DNA from: Streptomyces caniscabiei
GTDB taxonomy: Bacteria > Actinomycetota > Actinomycetes > Streptomycetales > Streptomycetaceae
Assembly: GCF_014930365.1 (NCBI RefSeq)
Contig: NZ_JABXWI010000005.1
Location: forward strand, 310,001-374,000
Reading direction: 5' to 3'
Length of the DNA: 64,000 nt
Below, in pieces: positions 6,628 to 17,890 of the stretch (positions are counted from its first letter, which is position 1; each line of letters begins with the position of its first letter). The notes under the pieces were generated by a model. The model was given only the letters and a program-made list of their open reading frames with translations, ran no database searches and was not told the origin of the DNA. A program made the position numbers and the translations under genes.

Positions 6628-9354
6628 CTAGTGCGCCGCCGACTCCCAGTCCGGGCCGTGGCCCACCGAGACGTCCAGGGGGGCCCGCAGATGGACCGCG
6701 TCGGACATCTCGTGGCGGAGGAGCTGTTCGGTGCGTTCGCGTTCGCCGGGGGCGATCTCCAGGACGATTTCGTCGTGGACCTGGAGGAGCATCCGGGAGG
6801 CGAGGCCCGCCTCGTCCAGGGCGCGGCCCACGTTGAGCATGGCGATCTTGACGATGTCGGCGGCGGTGCCCTGGATCGGCGCGTTCAGAGCCATCCGCTC
6901 CGCGGCCTCGCGGCGCTGGCGGTTGTCGCTGTTGAGGTCGGGGAGATAGCGCCGGCGGCCGAAGAGCGTCGCCGTGTAGCCCGTGGCCCGCGCCTCGTCC
7001 ACGACCCGGCGCAGATAGTCCCGCACCCCGCCGAACCGCTCGAAGTACGCGTCCATCAGCGAGCGCGCCTCGCCCGCGTCGATGTTCAGCTGCTGGGAGA
7101 GGCCGAACGCGGACAGCCCGTAGGCCAGGCCGTAGGACATCGCCTTGATCTTGCGGCGCATCTCCGCGTCCACCGCCGACTGCTCGACCCCGAACACCTG
7201 GGCGGCCGCCGTGGTGTGCAGGTCCTCGCCGGAGGTGAACGCCTCGATCAGGCCCGCGTCCTCGGAGAGGTGGGCCATCACGCGCAGTTCGATCTGGCTG
7301 TAGTCCGCGGTCATCAGGGACTCGAAGCCCTCGCCCACGACGAAGCCGCGGCGGATGGCGCGGCCCTCGTCGGTGCGGACGGGGATGTTCTGCAGGTTCG
7401 GGTCGACCGAGGACAGGCGGCCCGTGGCGGCGACCGTCTGGTTGAAGGTGGTGTGGATCCGGCCGTCCGCGGCGACCATCTTGATCAGGCCCTCGACGGT
7501 GACCCGGAGCCTCGCCTGCTCGCGGTGGCGGAGCATGACGACCGGCAGTTCGTTGTCCGTCTGGCCGGCGAGCCAGGCGAGGGCGTCCGCGTCCGTGGTG
7601 TAGCCCGTCTTCGTGCGCTTGGTCTTGGGCAGGCCCAGCTCGCCGAAGAGGACCTCCTGGAGCTGCTTGGGCGAGCCCAGGTTGAACTCGTGCCCCGCCG
7701 CCGCGTGCGCCTCCTTGACCGCCTGCTGCACGGCGCCCGCGAACATCTGCTCCATGGCCTCCAGGTGCGCACGGTCGGCCGCGATGCCGTGGCGCTCCAT
7801 CCGGGCCAGCAGCGCGGAGGTGGGCAGCTCCACGTCACGCAGCAGCTCCGCCGCGCCGACCTCCTCCAGCCGCTCCCCGAAGGCCTCGCCCAGGTCGAGG
7901 ATCGCGCGGGCCTGCACCATCAGCGCGTCGGCCTCGGCGCCCTCGTCCGCGCCGAAGGCCAGCTGGCCGTCGGCCGTGGCGGCGGGGGCCAGTTCGCGGC
8001 CCAGGTACTCCAGGGAGAGCGCGTCCAGGTCGAAGGAGCGGCGGCCCGGTTTGACCAGGTAGGCGGCGAGCGCGGTGTCCATGGACACGCCGTCCACGGT
8101 CCAGCCGTGCTCGGCGAAGACCCGCATCGCGCTCTTGGCGTTGTGGAACACCTTCGGCCGGGCGATGTCGGCGAGCCAGGCCGCCCACGCCGTCTCGTCG
8201 GTCTCGTCCAGCTGCGTGGGGTCGAACCAGGCGGCCGCTCCCCCGCCGGCGGCGAGCGCGATCTCGGTGACCGAGCCGGTGCCGAGCGCCCAGGTGTCGA
8301 CGGTGGCGACGCCGAGGACGTCCGTGCCGTGCTCGGTGAGCCAGGGGGCCAGTTCGCCGGAGGCGAGGACCGTGCCGTCCACCTCGACGCCGGGGGCGGC
8401 CGGCGAGGCGGTGTCGGCCTCCTCGGCGCCCGGGTCGACGGCGAGCAGGCGCTCGCGCAGCGAGGGGTTGCGGATCTCCAGGGTGTCCAGGACCATCGCG
8501 ACGGCCTTGCGGTCGTACGCGGCGCGCTCCAGGTCGCCCACGCCCTTGGGCAGTTCGACCGTGCGGACCATCTCGGTGAGGCGGCGGTTGAGCTTGACGG
8601 CCTCCAGGTGGTCGCGGAGGTTCTGCCCGGCCTTGCCCTTGACCTCCTCGACGCGCTCGACGAGATCCGCGAACGAACCGAACTGGTTGATCCACTTCGC
8701 GGCGGTCTTCTCGCCGACGCCGGGGATGCCGGGGAGGTTGTCGGACGGGTCGCCGCGCAGGGCCGCGAAGTCCGGATACTGGGCCGGGGTGAGGCCGTAC
8801 TTCTCGAACACCTTCTCCGGGGTGAACCGGGTCAGCTCCGAGACGCCCTTCGTCGGGTAGAGCACGGTGGTGTGCTCGCTGACGAGCTGGAAGGAGTCGC
8901 GGTCACCGGTGACGATGAGGACCTCGAAGCCCTCGGCCTCGGCCTGGGTGGCGAGGGTGGCGATGATGTCGTCGGCCTCGAAGCCGTCGACGGCGAAGCG
9001 GACGGCGTGCATCGCGTCGAGCAGCTCGCCGATCAGCTCGACCTGGCCCTTGAACTCGTCCGGGGTCTTGGAGCGGTTCGCCTTGTACTCGGTGAACTCC
9101 TCCGAGCGCCAGGTCTTGCGGGAGACGTCGAACGCGACCGCGAAGTGCGTGGGGGCCTCGTCGCGCAGCGTGTTCGCCAGCATCGACGCGAAGCCGTAGA
9201 TCGCGTTGGTCGGCTGGCCCGTCGCCGTCGTGAAGTTCTCCGCGGGCAGCGCGAAGAACGCGCGGTAGGCCAGCGAGTGCCCGTCCATGAGCATGAGCCG
9301 GGGACGGCTGCCGCCGGGGGTGCTGTCGGTCTTCTTCGATGCTGTCTCTGCCAC
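6628..9354 (-). CDS. polA: DNA polymerase I
   Basis: The start is GTG 9354, 8 bases after AGGA; it gives 908 residues, the usual actinomycete PolA length, whereas the longer frame has no RBS. The N-terminal 5'-3' exonuclease domain (about 1-300) shows LMLMDGHSLAYRAFFALP, FEADDIIATLA and DPSDNLPGIPGVGEKTA. The middle domain is a degenerate 3'-5' exonuclease fold. The polymerase domain has motif A (DYSQIELRVMAHLSED), motif B (RRKIKAMSYGLAYG) and motif C (VHDEIVLE). It removes Okazaki primers and fills repair gaps. It is divergent from the FdhF/YdeP gene across 173 bases and convergent with DUF4184. Confidence 0.97.
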   Translation of the reverse strand: MAETASKKTDSTPGGSRPRLMLMDGHSLAYRAFFALPAENFTTATGQPTNAIYGFASMLANTLRDEAPTHFAVAFDVSRKTWRSEEFTEYKANRSKTPDEFKGQVELIGELLDAMHAVRFAVDGFEADDIIATLATQAEAEGFEVLIVTGDRDSFQLVSEHTTVLYPTKGVSELTRFTPEKVFEKYGLTPAQYPDFAALRGDPSDNLPGIPGVGEKTAAKWINQFGSFADLVERVEEVKGKAGQNLRDHLEAVKLNRRLTEMVRTVELPKGVGDLERAAYDRKAVAMVLDTLEIRNPSLRERLLAVDPGAEEADTASPAAPGVEVDGTVLASGELAPWLTEHGTDVLGVATVDTWALGTGSVTEIALAAGGGAAAWFDPTQLDETDETAWAAWLADIARPKVFHNAKSAMRVFAEHGWTVDGVSMDTALAAYLVKPGRRSFDLDALSLEYLGRELAPAATADGQLAFGADEGAEADALMVQARAILDLGEAFGERLEEVGAAELLRDVELPTSALLARMERHGIAADRAHLEAMEQMFAGAVQQAVKEAHAAAGHEFNLGSPKQLQEVLFGELGLPKTKRTKTGYTTDADALAWLAGQTDNELPVVMLRHREQARLRVTVEGLIKMVAADGRIHTTFNQTVAATGRLSSVDPNLQNIPVRTDEGRAIRRGFVVGEGFESLMTADYSQIELRVMAHLSEDAGLIEAFTSGEDLHTTAAAQVFGVEQSAVDAEMRRKIKAMSYGLAYGLSAFGLSQQLNIDAGEARSLMDAYFERFGGVRDYLRRVVDEARATGYTATLFGRRRYLPDLNSDNRQRREAAERMALNAPIQGTAADIVKIAMLNVGRALDEAGLASRMLLQVHDEIVLEIAPGERERTEQLLRHEMSDAVHLRAPLDVSVGHGPDWESAAH

Positions 9355-9527
9355 GACCCCGATCCTGCCACGTACCACTGACAGCCGGACCCCAGGGACG
9401 TACGGAGGACCGGACGGAGCCAGCACGCCGCCCCCCGATCGCCCTCGTTCCCGTCCGATCGCTCGTGCGAGGATCGGAGGTGTAGCCAACCGCCCGAGCA
9501 GCACGTGTATGCGAATGGGGAGCAGTC

Positions 9528-11807
<2,280 letters not shown>

Positions 11808-11871
11808 GCGTTTGCTCAGCAGTCCGGCGCTCCTCCGCCGGCGGCGCACGCGAGACGACGAACGGAGCCCC

Positions 11872-12360
11872 ATGGGCGAGCAGCACCACGCGAAGTTCCC
11901 GCAAGAGGTCATCGACGAGTACGCGGCCCTCGGCATCGACCTGGTCGCGATGTTCTCCGCCGGCCACCTGGGCACCCGGATGGGCGTACAGATCGTGGAG
12001 GCCTCGGCGGACCGGGTCGTCGGCACGATGCCGGTGGAGGGCAACACCCAGCCGTACGGGCTGCTGCACGGCGGCGCGTCCGCCGTGCTGGCGGAGACGC
12101 TGGGCTCGGTCGGCTCCATGCTGCACGCAGGCAGCTCCAAGATCGCCGTCGGCGTGGACCTGAACTGCACCCACCACCGGGGCGCACGGTCCGGCCTGGT
12201 CACCGGCGTCGCCACCCCGCTGCACCAGGGGCGCTCGACGGCGACGTACGAGATCGTCATCAGCGACGAGGACGGCAAGCGGGTCTGCACCGCCCGGCTG
12301 ACCTGTCTGCTGCGGGACGCCCCCACCGCCCCGAGCCCGCGGGACCGGACGGCCGAGTGA
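11872..12360 (+). CDS. Hotdog-fold acyl-CoA thioesterase (PaaI/YbgC superfamily)
   Basis: ATG 11872 with upstream GGAG gives 162 residues; an earlier in-frame start at 11812 lacks an RBS. It has the hotdog signature PYGLLHGGASAVLAETLGS, with HGG at 66-68 and the probable catalytic Glu75. PaaI and MenI/EntH-like proteins hydrolyse aryl- or acyl-CoA thioesters; menaquinone-pathway DHNA-CoA hydrolases belong to the same group, but the substrate cannot be told from sequence. It follows the FdhF/YdeP gene by 64 bases on the same strand and may share its transcript, though a small hairpin (11804-11819) lies between. Confidence 0.85.
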   Translation: MGEQHHAKFPQEVIDEYAALGIDLVAMFSAGHLGTRMGVQIVEASADRVVGTMPVEGNTQPYGLLHGGASAVLAETLGSVGSMLHAGSSKIAVGVDLNCTHHRGARSGLVTGVATPLHQGRSTATYEIVISDEDGKRVCTARLTCLLRDAPTAPSPRDRTAE

Positions 12361-12441
12361 CACGTGCGGACGAGGGGCGGGCCTGGACGGGGACCTGTTC
12401 ACCTCTGGCCCCCCGGCCCGCGCAGGCCCTAGCGTCGGGGC

Positions 12442-12852
12442 ATGGCAACGGGAGGAGCCCCCTGGCCGGGGGCGGCGCTCGGGTCGGCGCTGCTGATCGG
12501 CGTCCTGGTCACCGGGTGCGCGGGGGCGACCGGCGCGGACGGGGCGGCGAGCCCCTCGACGACCGCGCGGGGCGGCGGCTCGCCGTCGCCCACGCCGCCC
12601 GAGGAACTCTGCGCGAGGCTCGTCTCGCACTGGTCGCTGGAGGTGCTGGACGGCGACACCTACGGGGACTATCAGTCCATGGGACTGTCGAACGGGCAGT
12701 ACGACATCCTGCGGGACGTCGTCGACGAGGCCAGGGCCGAGAAGAGGCGCGCGGGAGCCACGGCGGCGCGGCGACTGATCGAGCGGCGGGCCCGCACGGG
12801 CTGCGAGGAGTGGTACCGCTCGGGCGGTCCGGGCGAGGGGCCCTGGAGTTGA
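12442..12852 (+). CDS. Small putative lipoprotein
   Basis: A 136-residue product with hydrophobic segment 10-24 and lipobox LVTG-Cys26, so it is probably lipid-anchored outside the membrane. After a Gly/Ser/Thr/Pro linker, a helical domain (about 53-136) with two further cysteines (CARLVSHW and TGCEEWY) may form a disulfide. No known enzymatic motif is visible and I do not recognise the family beyond a Streptomyces hypothetical. Its stop codon overlaps the TTG start of the next gene (TTGA), so the two are translationally coupled and may work together. Confidence 0.78.
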   Translation: MATGGAPWPGAALGSALLIGVLVTGCAGATGADGAASPSTTARGGGSPSPTPPEELCARLVSHWSLEVLDGDTYGDYQSMGLSNGQYDILRDVVDEARAEKRRAGATAARRLIERRARTGCEEWYRSGGPGEGPWS

Positions 12853-13508
12853 GCGGCGTCGGCCCCGTGGAGCCGGGCGAGGGCACGCGCGCGTGGGACG
12901 GCGTCGACGGGACGGCGGACGCCGGCACCCCGCCCCCGCCCGGACCGCCGCGCGGACGTTACGCCCAGGTGTACGCCCGGCACCGGCGGGCCGTGCTCGC
13001 GGGAGCGGCGGCCGTCGTCGTGCTCGTGGGTGGCGGCTACCTCTACGCCACGCGGCCCACCTCGGCGCCCACGCCGGAGCCGGCCCCGAGGGAGGCGCCG
13101 TACCCCTCCCAGGCCGTCGTCGTCAGCTACCTCGGCCCGGTGGCACGATCCGCCCGGACACCGCGCGGTCGCTTCGCCTTCGAGATGGAGCTGGGCGTGC
13201 GCCACGGCCCCCCGATCACCGTCGAGCGGATGACCCAGCCCTACGAGGGACTGTCCCTGCGCACGGACCCGCGCACTCCGCTCCGGATCGGGACGAAAGA
13301 GACCCGAAAGATCGTCATCACCATGCGCGTCATCGAATGCGGGAAAGCACCGGAGAACGCCGGGCTCCCCTTCCTGGATGTAACTCTACGTAATACGCGC
13401 GCAATAGAAGCGCATAGTTTCATCTTGGGCGAGCGCTACGCGCAGGACCTCTCCGACGCCCTCCGAGTCGCCTGTGGCAACGATTCCGCGTCATCACCAA
13501 AAGGCTGA
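12849..13508 (+). CDS. Membrane-anchored hypothetical protein (Tat-signal-like)
   Basis: I chose TTG 12849, which overlaps the preceding stop codon, over distant upstream starts; the product has 219 residues. There is a Pro/Gly-rich N-terminus, then Arg-rich RYAQVYARHRRA and one membrane helix (about 47-65), followed by an extracytoplasmic domain with a beta-rich pattern (FAFEMELGVRHGPPITVERM, IVITMRVIECG). The two last Cys residues could pair. Related Streptomyces proteins are often labelled Tat pathway signal proteins, but there is no clear twin-arginine consensus. Base composition drops in the last 150 bases (AT-richer codons near 13380-13440). Function unknown; probably acts with the upstream lipoprotein. 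Confidence 0.75.
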   Translation: MSGVGPVEPGEGTRAWDGVDGTADAGTPPPPGPPRGRYAQVYARHRRAVLAGAAAVVVLVGGGYLYATRPTSAPTPEPAPREAPYPSQAVVVSYLGPVARSARTPRGRFAFEMELGVRHGPPITVERMTQPYEGLSLRTDPRTPLRIGTKETRKIVITMRVIECGKAPENAGLPFLDVTLRNTRAIEAHSFILGERYAQDLSDALRVACGNDSASSPKG

Positions 13509-13787
13509 ACACTCCTGAACCTACCCGCGTCGACCCTGCACGTTCTCACTATGTGGACAGGGCGAATCGGCCGGAATTCCGCGCATCCACCCACTGAGTA
13601 CCGCTCTGCATTACCTCGTGTCATAACAAGAGCGTCACAGCCTTGGTCAGACTCTCCTCCACGTTGTGCACACACGCTTAGAGTCACGGCCAGTCACCGC
13701 GCCAACGGAATCGAAGTCACGTCTTCGGCCCAGCGCTCGACTCGGCCACTTCCAACAGGAAGGGCCGTGCCAGGGAAAGGACTGATC

Positions 13788-15017
13788 GTGCGTCAACGTT
13801 CGCTCATCGCCATCACCGCCGCGCTGGCGGCGGGAGCACTCACTCTCACCGCCTGTGGTTCGCGCGACGAGGACAAGGGCGGCTCGGACACCGGCAGTGG
13901 CACCACTGTCGTCATCGGCGTCGACGCCCCGCTGACCGGTGACCTCTCGGCGCTGGGCCTCGGCATCAAGAACTCCGCCGACCTCGCCGCCAAGACCGCC
14001 AACAAGGACAAGTACGTCGAGGGCATAACCTTCAAGGTCGAGGCCCTCGACGACCAGGCGCAGCCCTCCTCGGGCCAGCAGAACGCCACCACGTTCGTCG
14101 CCAACAAGGACGTCCTCGGCGTGGTCGGCCCGCTGAACTCCTCGGTCGCCGAGTCCATGCAGAAGGTCTTCGACGACGCCAAACTCGTCGAGGTCTCCCC
14201 GGCCAACACCGGCCCGACCCTGACCCAGGGCGCCGACTGGCAGACCAAGAAGGTCCGCCCGTACAAGTCGTACTTCCGCACCGCGACCACGGACGCCATC
14301 CAGGGCCCGTTCGCCGCGCAGTACCTGTACAACAAGGGCAAGAAGAAGAAGGTCTTCGTCATCGACGACAAGAAGACCTACGGCGCCGGCCTGGCCGCCA
14401 CCTTCACCGACGAGTTCAAGAAGCTCGGCGGCGAGGTCGTCGGCACCGAGCACATCGACCCCGAGACCAAGGACTTCTCCACGGTCGCCACCAAGGTCAA
14501 GAACTCCGGCGCCGACGTCGTCTACTACGGCGGCGAGTACCCGCAGTCCGGCCCGCTGACCAAGCAGATCAAGGCCGCGGGCGCCAAGATCCCGGTCGCC
14601 GGCGGCGACGGCATGTACGACCCGACCTACATCGAGCTCGGCGGCAGCGCCAGCACCGGCGACTTCGCCACCTCCGTCGGCGCCCCGGTCGAGGAGCTCC
14701 CCTCCGCCAAGACCTTCATCGAGGACTACAAGGCCGGCGGCTACAAGGAGCCCTACGCGGCCTACGGCGGCTACTCCTACGACTCCGCCTGGGCGATCAT
14801 CGAAGCCGTGAAGAAGGTCGTCGAGGACAACGACGGCAAGCTTCCCGACGACGCCCGCGCCAAGATCACCGAGGCCATGCAGAACATCTCCTTCGACGGT
14901 GTGACCGGCAAGGTCTCCTTCGACGAGTACGGCGACACGACCAACAAGCAGCTCACCGTCTACAAGGTCGAGGGCGGCGCGTGGAAGGCGGTCGACTCCG
15001 GTACCTACACCGGCTGA
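13788..15017 (+). CDS. livK: Branched-chain amino acid ABC transporter, substrate-binding lipoprotein
   Basis: GTG 13788, 6 bases after AAAGGA, gives 409 residues. It has a signal peptide with lipobox ending at Cys23 (TLTAC), then a periplasmic-binding type I fold: VIGVDAPLTGDLSALG, VVGPLNSSVAESMQ, VSPANTGPTLT, VFVIDDKKTYGAG and DVVYYGGEYPQSGPL. It captures Leu/Ile/Val or related amino acids outside the membrane for LivHMGF. It heads the five-gene liv operon. A strong hairpin separates it from livH, a common way to make more binding protein than permease. The 279-bp upstream spacer is AT-richer than the surroundings and presumably holds the promoter. Confidence 0.94.
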   Translation: MRQRSLIAITAALAAGALTLTACGSRDEDKGGSDTGSGTTVVIGVDAPLTGDLSALGLGIKNSADLAAKTANKDKYVEGITFKVEALDDQAQPSSGQQNATTFVANKDVLGVVGPLNSSVAESMQKVFDDAKLVEVSPANTGPTLTQGADWQTKKVRPYKSYFRTATTDAIQGPFAAQYLYNKGKKKKVFVIDDKKTYGAGLAATFTDEFKKLGGEVVGTEHIDPETKDFSTVATKVKNSGADVVYYGGEYPQSGPLTKQIKAAGAKIPVAGGDGMYDPTYIELGGSASTGDFATSVGAPVEELPSAKTFIEDYKAGGYKEPYAAYGGYSYDSAWAIIEAVKKVVEDNDGKLPDDARAKITEAMQNISFDGVTGKVSFDEYGDTTNKQLTVYKVEGGAWKAVDSGTYTG

Positions 15018-15038
15018 CCCAACCCGCACACATCTGAG

Positions 15039-15073
15039 CCGCGCGGGGCGCTGCACCACAGCGCCCCGCGCGG
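15039..15073 (+). terminator. Intercistronic hairpin between livK and livH
   Basis: A perfect 15-bp stem (15039-15053 with 15059-15073) and a CACCA loop, 22 bases after the livK stop codon and 53 bases before livH. Position and strength fit a partial terminator or 3' stabiliser that skews expression toward livK; it has no U-tract. Confidence 0.7.
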
Positions 15074-15125
15074 ACTCACATCCGGTCACATTCGTCGAAC
15101 ATCCGAAAGTCTCGGAGGACATGCG

Positions 15126-16058
15126 GTGAACGAACTGCCGCAGCAGCTGGTCAACGGCCTGCTACTAGGATCCATGTACGGGCTGGTCGCCATCGGCTAC
15201 ACGATGGTCTATGGCATCGTCCAGCTCATCAACTTCGCCCACGGTGAGATATTCATGCTGGGCGGCTTCGGCGCCATCACGGTCTATCTCTACGTGCTGC
15301 CCGACGGAACGAGCATGTGGGTCGCACTCCCGCTGATGCTCGTCGGAGGCATCATCGTGGCCGTACTGGCCGCCGTGGGAGCGGAACGCCTGGCCTACCG
15401 GCCCCTGCGCACCGCACCCCGCCTCGCCCCCCTCATCACCGCCATCGGCCTCTCCCTGGCCCTCCAGCAGGCCGTGTGGGCGTGGTACCCGGACGCCAAG
15501 GAGTCCATCAACTTCCCGCACATCGACGGCGGGCCCTTCGAGATCGGCAACGTCACCATCCAGACCGGTGACATCTTCCTGCTCGTCGCCGCCCCGATCA
15601 GCATGGCGATCCTCGCCTACTTCGTCATGAAGACCCGCACCGGCCGCGGCATGCAGGCCACCGCGCAGGACCCCGACACCGCCAAGCTCATGGGCATCAA
15701 CACCGACCGCATCATCGTGGTCGCCTTCGCCCTCGGCGCCGCGTTCGCCGCCGTCGGAGCCGTCGCCTACGGCCTCAAGTACGGCCAGGTCCAGTTCCGC
15801 ATGGGCTTCATCCTCGGCCTCAAGGCCTTCACCGCGGCCGTCCTCGGCGGCATCGGCAACATCTACGGCGCCATGCTCGGCGGCGTCGTCCTCGGCCTCG
15901 CCGAAGCCCTCTCCACCGCCTACATCGCCGACATCCCCGGCATGGAACAGTTCGGCAGCCAGTCCTGGGCCAACGTCTGGGCGTTCGTACTCCTCATCCT
16001 CGTCCTCCTGGTCAGGCCACAGGGTCTGCTCGGTGAGCGCGTGGCGGACAGGGCGTGA
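15126..16058 (+). CDS. livH: Branched-chain amino acid ABC transporter permease LivH
   Basis: GTG 15126 with GGAGG six bases upstream gives 310 residues, very hydrophobic with about eight membrane spans. The LivH signature is clear: QQLVNGLLLGSMYGLVAIGYT near the start, NFAHGEIFMLGGF, and KAFTAAVLGGIGNIYGA near 230, which contacts the ATPases. With LivM it forms the membrane pore of the LIV-I-type importer. Its stop codon overlaps the GTG start of livM (GTGA at 16055-16058), so the two permeases are translationally coupled. Confidence 0.94.
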   Translation: MNELPQQLVNGLLLGSMYGLVAIGYTMVYGIVQLINFAHGEIFMLGGFGAITVYLYVLPDGTSMWVALPLMLVGGIIVAVLAAVGAERLAYRPLRTAPRLAPLITAIGLSLALQQAVWAWYPDAKESINFPHIDGGPFEIGNVTIQTGDIFLLVAAPISMAILAYFVMKTRTGRGMQATAQDPDTAKLMGINTDRIIVVAFALGAAFAAVGAVAYGLKYGQVQFRMGFILGLKAFTAAVLGGIGNIYGAMLGGVVLGLAEALSTAYIADIPGMEQFGSQSWANVWAFVLLILVLLVRPQGLLGERVADRA

Positions 16059-17887
16059 CACCGATGACCACAGACACCACCGCGATCCCCGCCTCCGCCA
16101 AGCACGACAGCGCCCCCAAGGGCCTCGTCGGCATCCCGGAGAACATCGGCCGCGCCCTCGCCACCGGCGGCGGCGTCCTCACCGTCGTCTCCACCTTCCT
16201 CGCCTGGACCTGGACCTCCGCCTTCCCCGGCGACCTCACCTACTACGGCTACCCCGGCGGCCTCCAGGTCCTCGTCCTCATCGGCGGCGCGCTCACCACC
16301 CTCTTCGGCCTCGCGTCCTACGGCGTCAAGGGCCTGCGCTGGCTCGTCCCCGCCGGCGCCGACAGCGCCATCAGCCTCGCCGCGCTGGGCACCTTCATCA
16401 CCACCTGGTACACGGTCCTCGCCATCAGCATCCAGCTCGGCGGCGTCGTCAACCTCGAACCCGGCGGCTACGTCGCGGCCATAGCGACCCTCGCCGCCCT
16501 GCTCGGCGCGCTCTCGCTGCCCTTCGAGCACCCCGAGGCCGAGACCGCCGACCCCGAGGACACCCCGGGAGAACGGCTCGCCCGCGTCGGACGCCAGATC
16601 CGCGCCCTGATCAAGTCCGCCTTCGCCACCGGCACACCCACGCCGGCCCCGAAGCTGCCCGCCTACGCCGAGATCCTGATCATCGTCGCGGCCATGGCCC
16701 TCGGCCTGCTCGTCTTCACCTACGGCATCGGCACCGAGTACGACGAACTGTTCATCGGCTTCCTCATCATGGCCGGCTTCGGCTTCGGCGCCCTGGCCAA
16801 GGCGGGCCTGGTCGGCCGCGTCTCCGCCGTCACCACGAAGCACCGCACTGTCACCATGGCCGGTGCCTTCGCCGCGGCGGCGGCCTTCCCGTTCACCCAG
16901 TCCGACGACCAGTACGCGACCATCGGCGTCTACATCCTGATCTTCGCCACCGTCGCCCTCGGCCTCAACATCGTCGTCGGCCTCGCCGGCCTCCTCGACC
17001 TCGGATACGTCGCCTTCCTCGGCGTCGGCGCCTACACCGCGGCCATGGTCTCCGGCTCCCCCTCCTCCCCCTTCGACATCCACCTGCCGTTCTGGGCCAG
17101 CGCCATCCTCGGCGCCGTCGTCGCCATGATCTTCGGCGTCATCATCGGCGCCCCGACCCTGCGACTGCGCGGCGACTACCTCGCCATCGTCACCCTCGGC
17201 TTCGGTGAGATCTTCCGGCTCGCCGTCCTCAACATGGACGGCACCTCCGGCCCCGACATCACCAACGGCTCCAACGGCATCTCCTCGATCCCGAACCTCA
17301 ACATCCTCGGCTTCGACTTCGGCCAGGAGCACACCATCGCCGGGTTCACCATCGCCCGGTTCGCCAACTACTTCTTCCTGATGCTCCTCATCACGTTCAT
17401 CGTCGTGGTGGTCTTCCGACGCAGCAGCGACTCCCGCATCGGCCGCGCCTGGATCGCCATCCGCGAGGACGAGACCGCGGCACTCGCCATGGGCATCAAC
17501 GGCTTCCGCGTCAAGCTCATCGCCTTCGCCCTCGGCGCCGCACTCGCCGGCCTCGCCGGCACCGTCCAGGCCCACGTCACCTACACCGTGACCCCCGAGC
17601 AGTACCAGTTCGCCCATGTGGTCCCGCCGAACTCGGCGTTCCTCCTGGCCGCGGTCGTCCTCGGCGGCATGGGCACCATCAGCGGCCCCCTCGTCGGCGC
17701 CGCACTGCTCTACCTCATCCCGGCCAAGCTCCAGTTCCTCGGCGACTACCAGCTCTTCGCCTTCGGACTCGCGCTCGTCCTGCTCATGCGGTTCCGCCCG
17801 GAAGGCCTCATCCCCAACCGGCGCCGCCAGCTCGAGTTCCACGAAGAGGCCGAAGCACCCACAGTCCTCAGCAAGGCAGGGGCCTGA
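16055..17887 (+). CDS. livM: Branched-chain amino acid ABC transporter permease LivM, N-terminally extended
   Basis: The start is GTG 16055 (overlapping the livH stop) or ATG 16064; the product has about 610 residues, far longer than the 320-430 of typical LivM. The canonical permease lies at about 210-590 (LGLNIVVGLAGLLDLGYVAF, RLRGDYLAIVTLGFGEI, RAWIAIREDETAALAMGI, ISGPLVGAALLYL). In front are about 160 residues with four extra hydrophobic segments (VLTVVSTFLAWTW, LQVLVLIGGALTTLFGLASY, SLAALGTFITTWYTVLAI, YVAAIATLAALLGALSL) and a charged linker (160-205). The extension seems common in Streptomyces (memory); its role is unknown. Confidence 0.92.
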   Translation: MTPMTTDTTAIPASAKHDSAPKGLVGIPENIGRALATGGGVLTVVSTFLAWTWTSAFPGDLTYYGYPGGLQVLVLIGGALTTLFGLASYGVKGLRWLVPAGADSAISLAALGTFITTWYTVLAISIQLGGVVNLEPGGYVAAIATLAALLGALSLPFEHPEAETADPEDTPGERLARVGRQIRALIKSAFATGTPTPAPKLPAYAEILIIVAAMALGLLVFTYGIGTEYDELFIGFLIMAGFGFGALAKAGLVGRVSAVTTKHRTVTMAGAFAAAAAFPFTQSDDQYATIGVYILIFATVALGLNIVVGLAGLLDLGYVAFLGVGAYTAAMVSGSPSSPFDIHLPFWASAILGAVVAMIFGVIIGAPTLRLRGDYLAIVTLGFGEIFRLAVLNMDGTSGPDITNGSNGISSIPNLNILGFDFGQEHTIAGFTIARFANYFFLMLLITFIVVVVFRRSSDSRIGRAWIAIREDETAALAMGINGFRVKLIAFALGAALAGLAGTVQAHVTYTVTPEQYQFAHVVPPNSAFLLAAVVLGGMGTISGPLVGAALLYLIPAKLQFLGDYQLFAFGLALVLLMRFRPEGLIPNRRRQLEFHEEAEAPTVLSKAGA

Positions 17888-17890
17888 CCC

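Noticed and set aside
6367..9381. A 1004-codon plus-strand frame opposite polA
   Set aside because: It lies entirely antisense to a clear polA, is rich in Gly/Ala/Val/Arg/Leu/Asp with no recognisable motif, and comes from GC bias.
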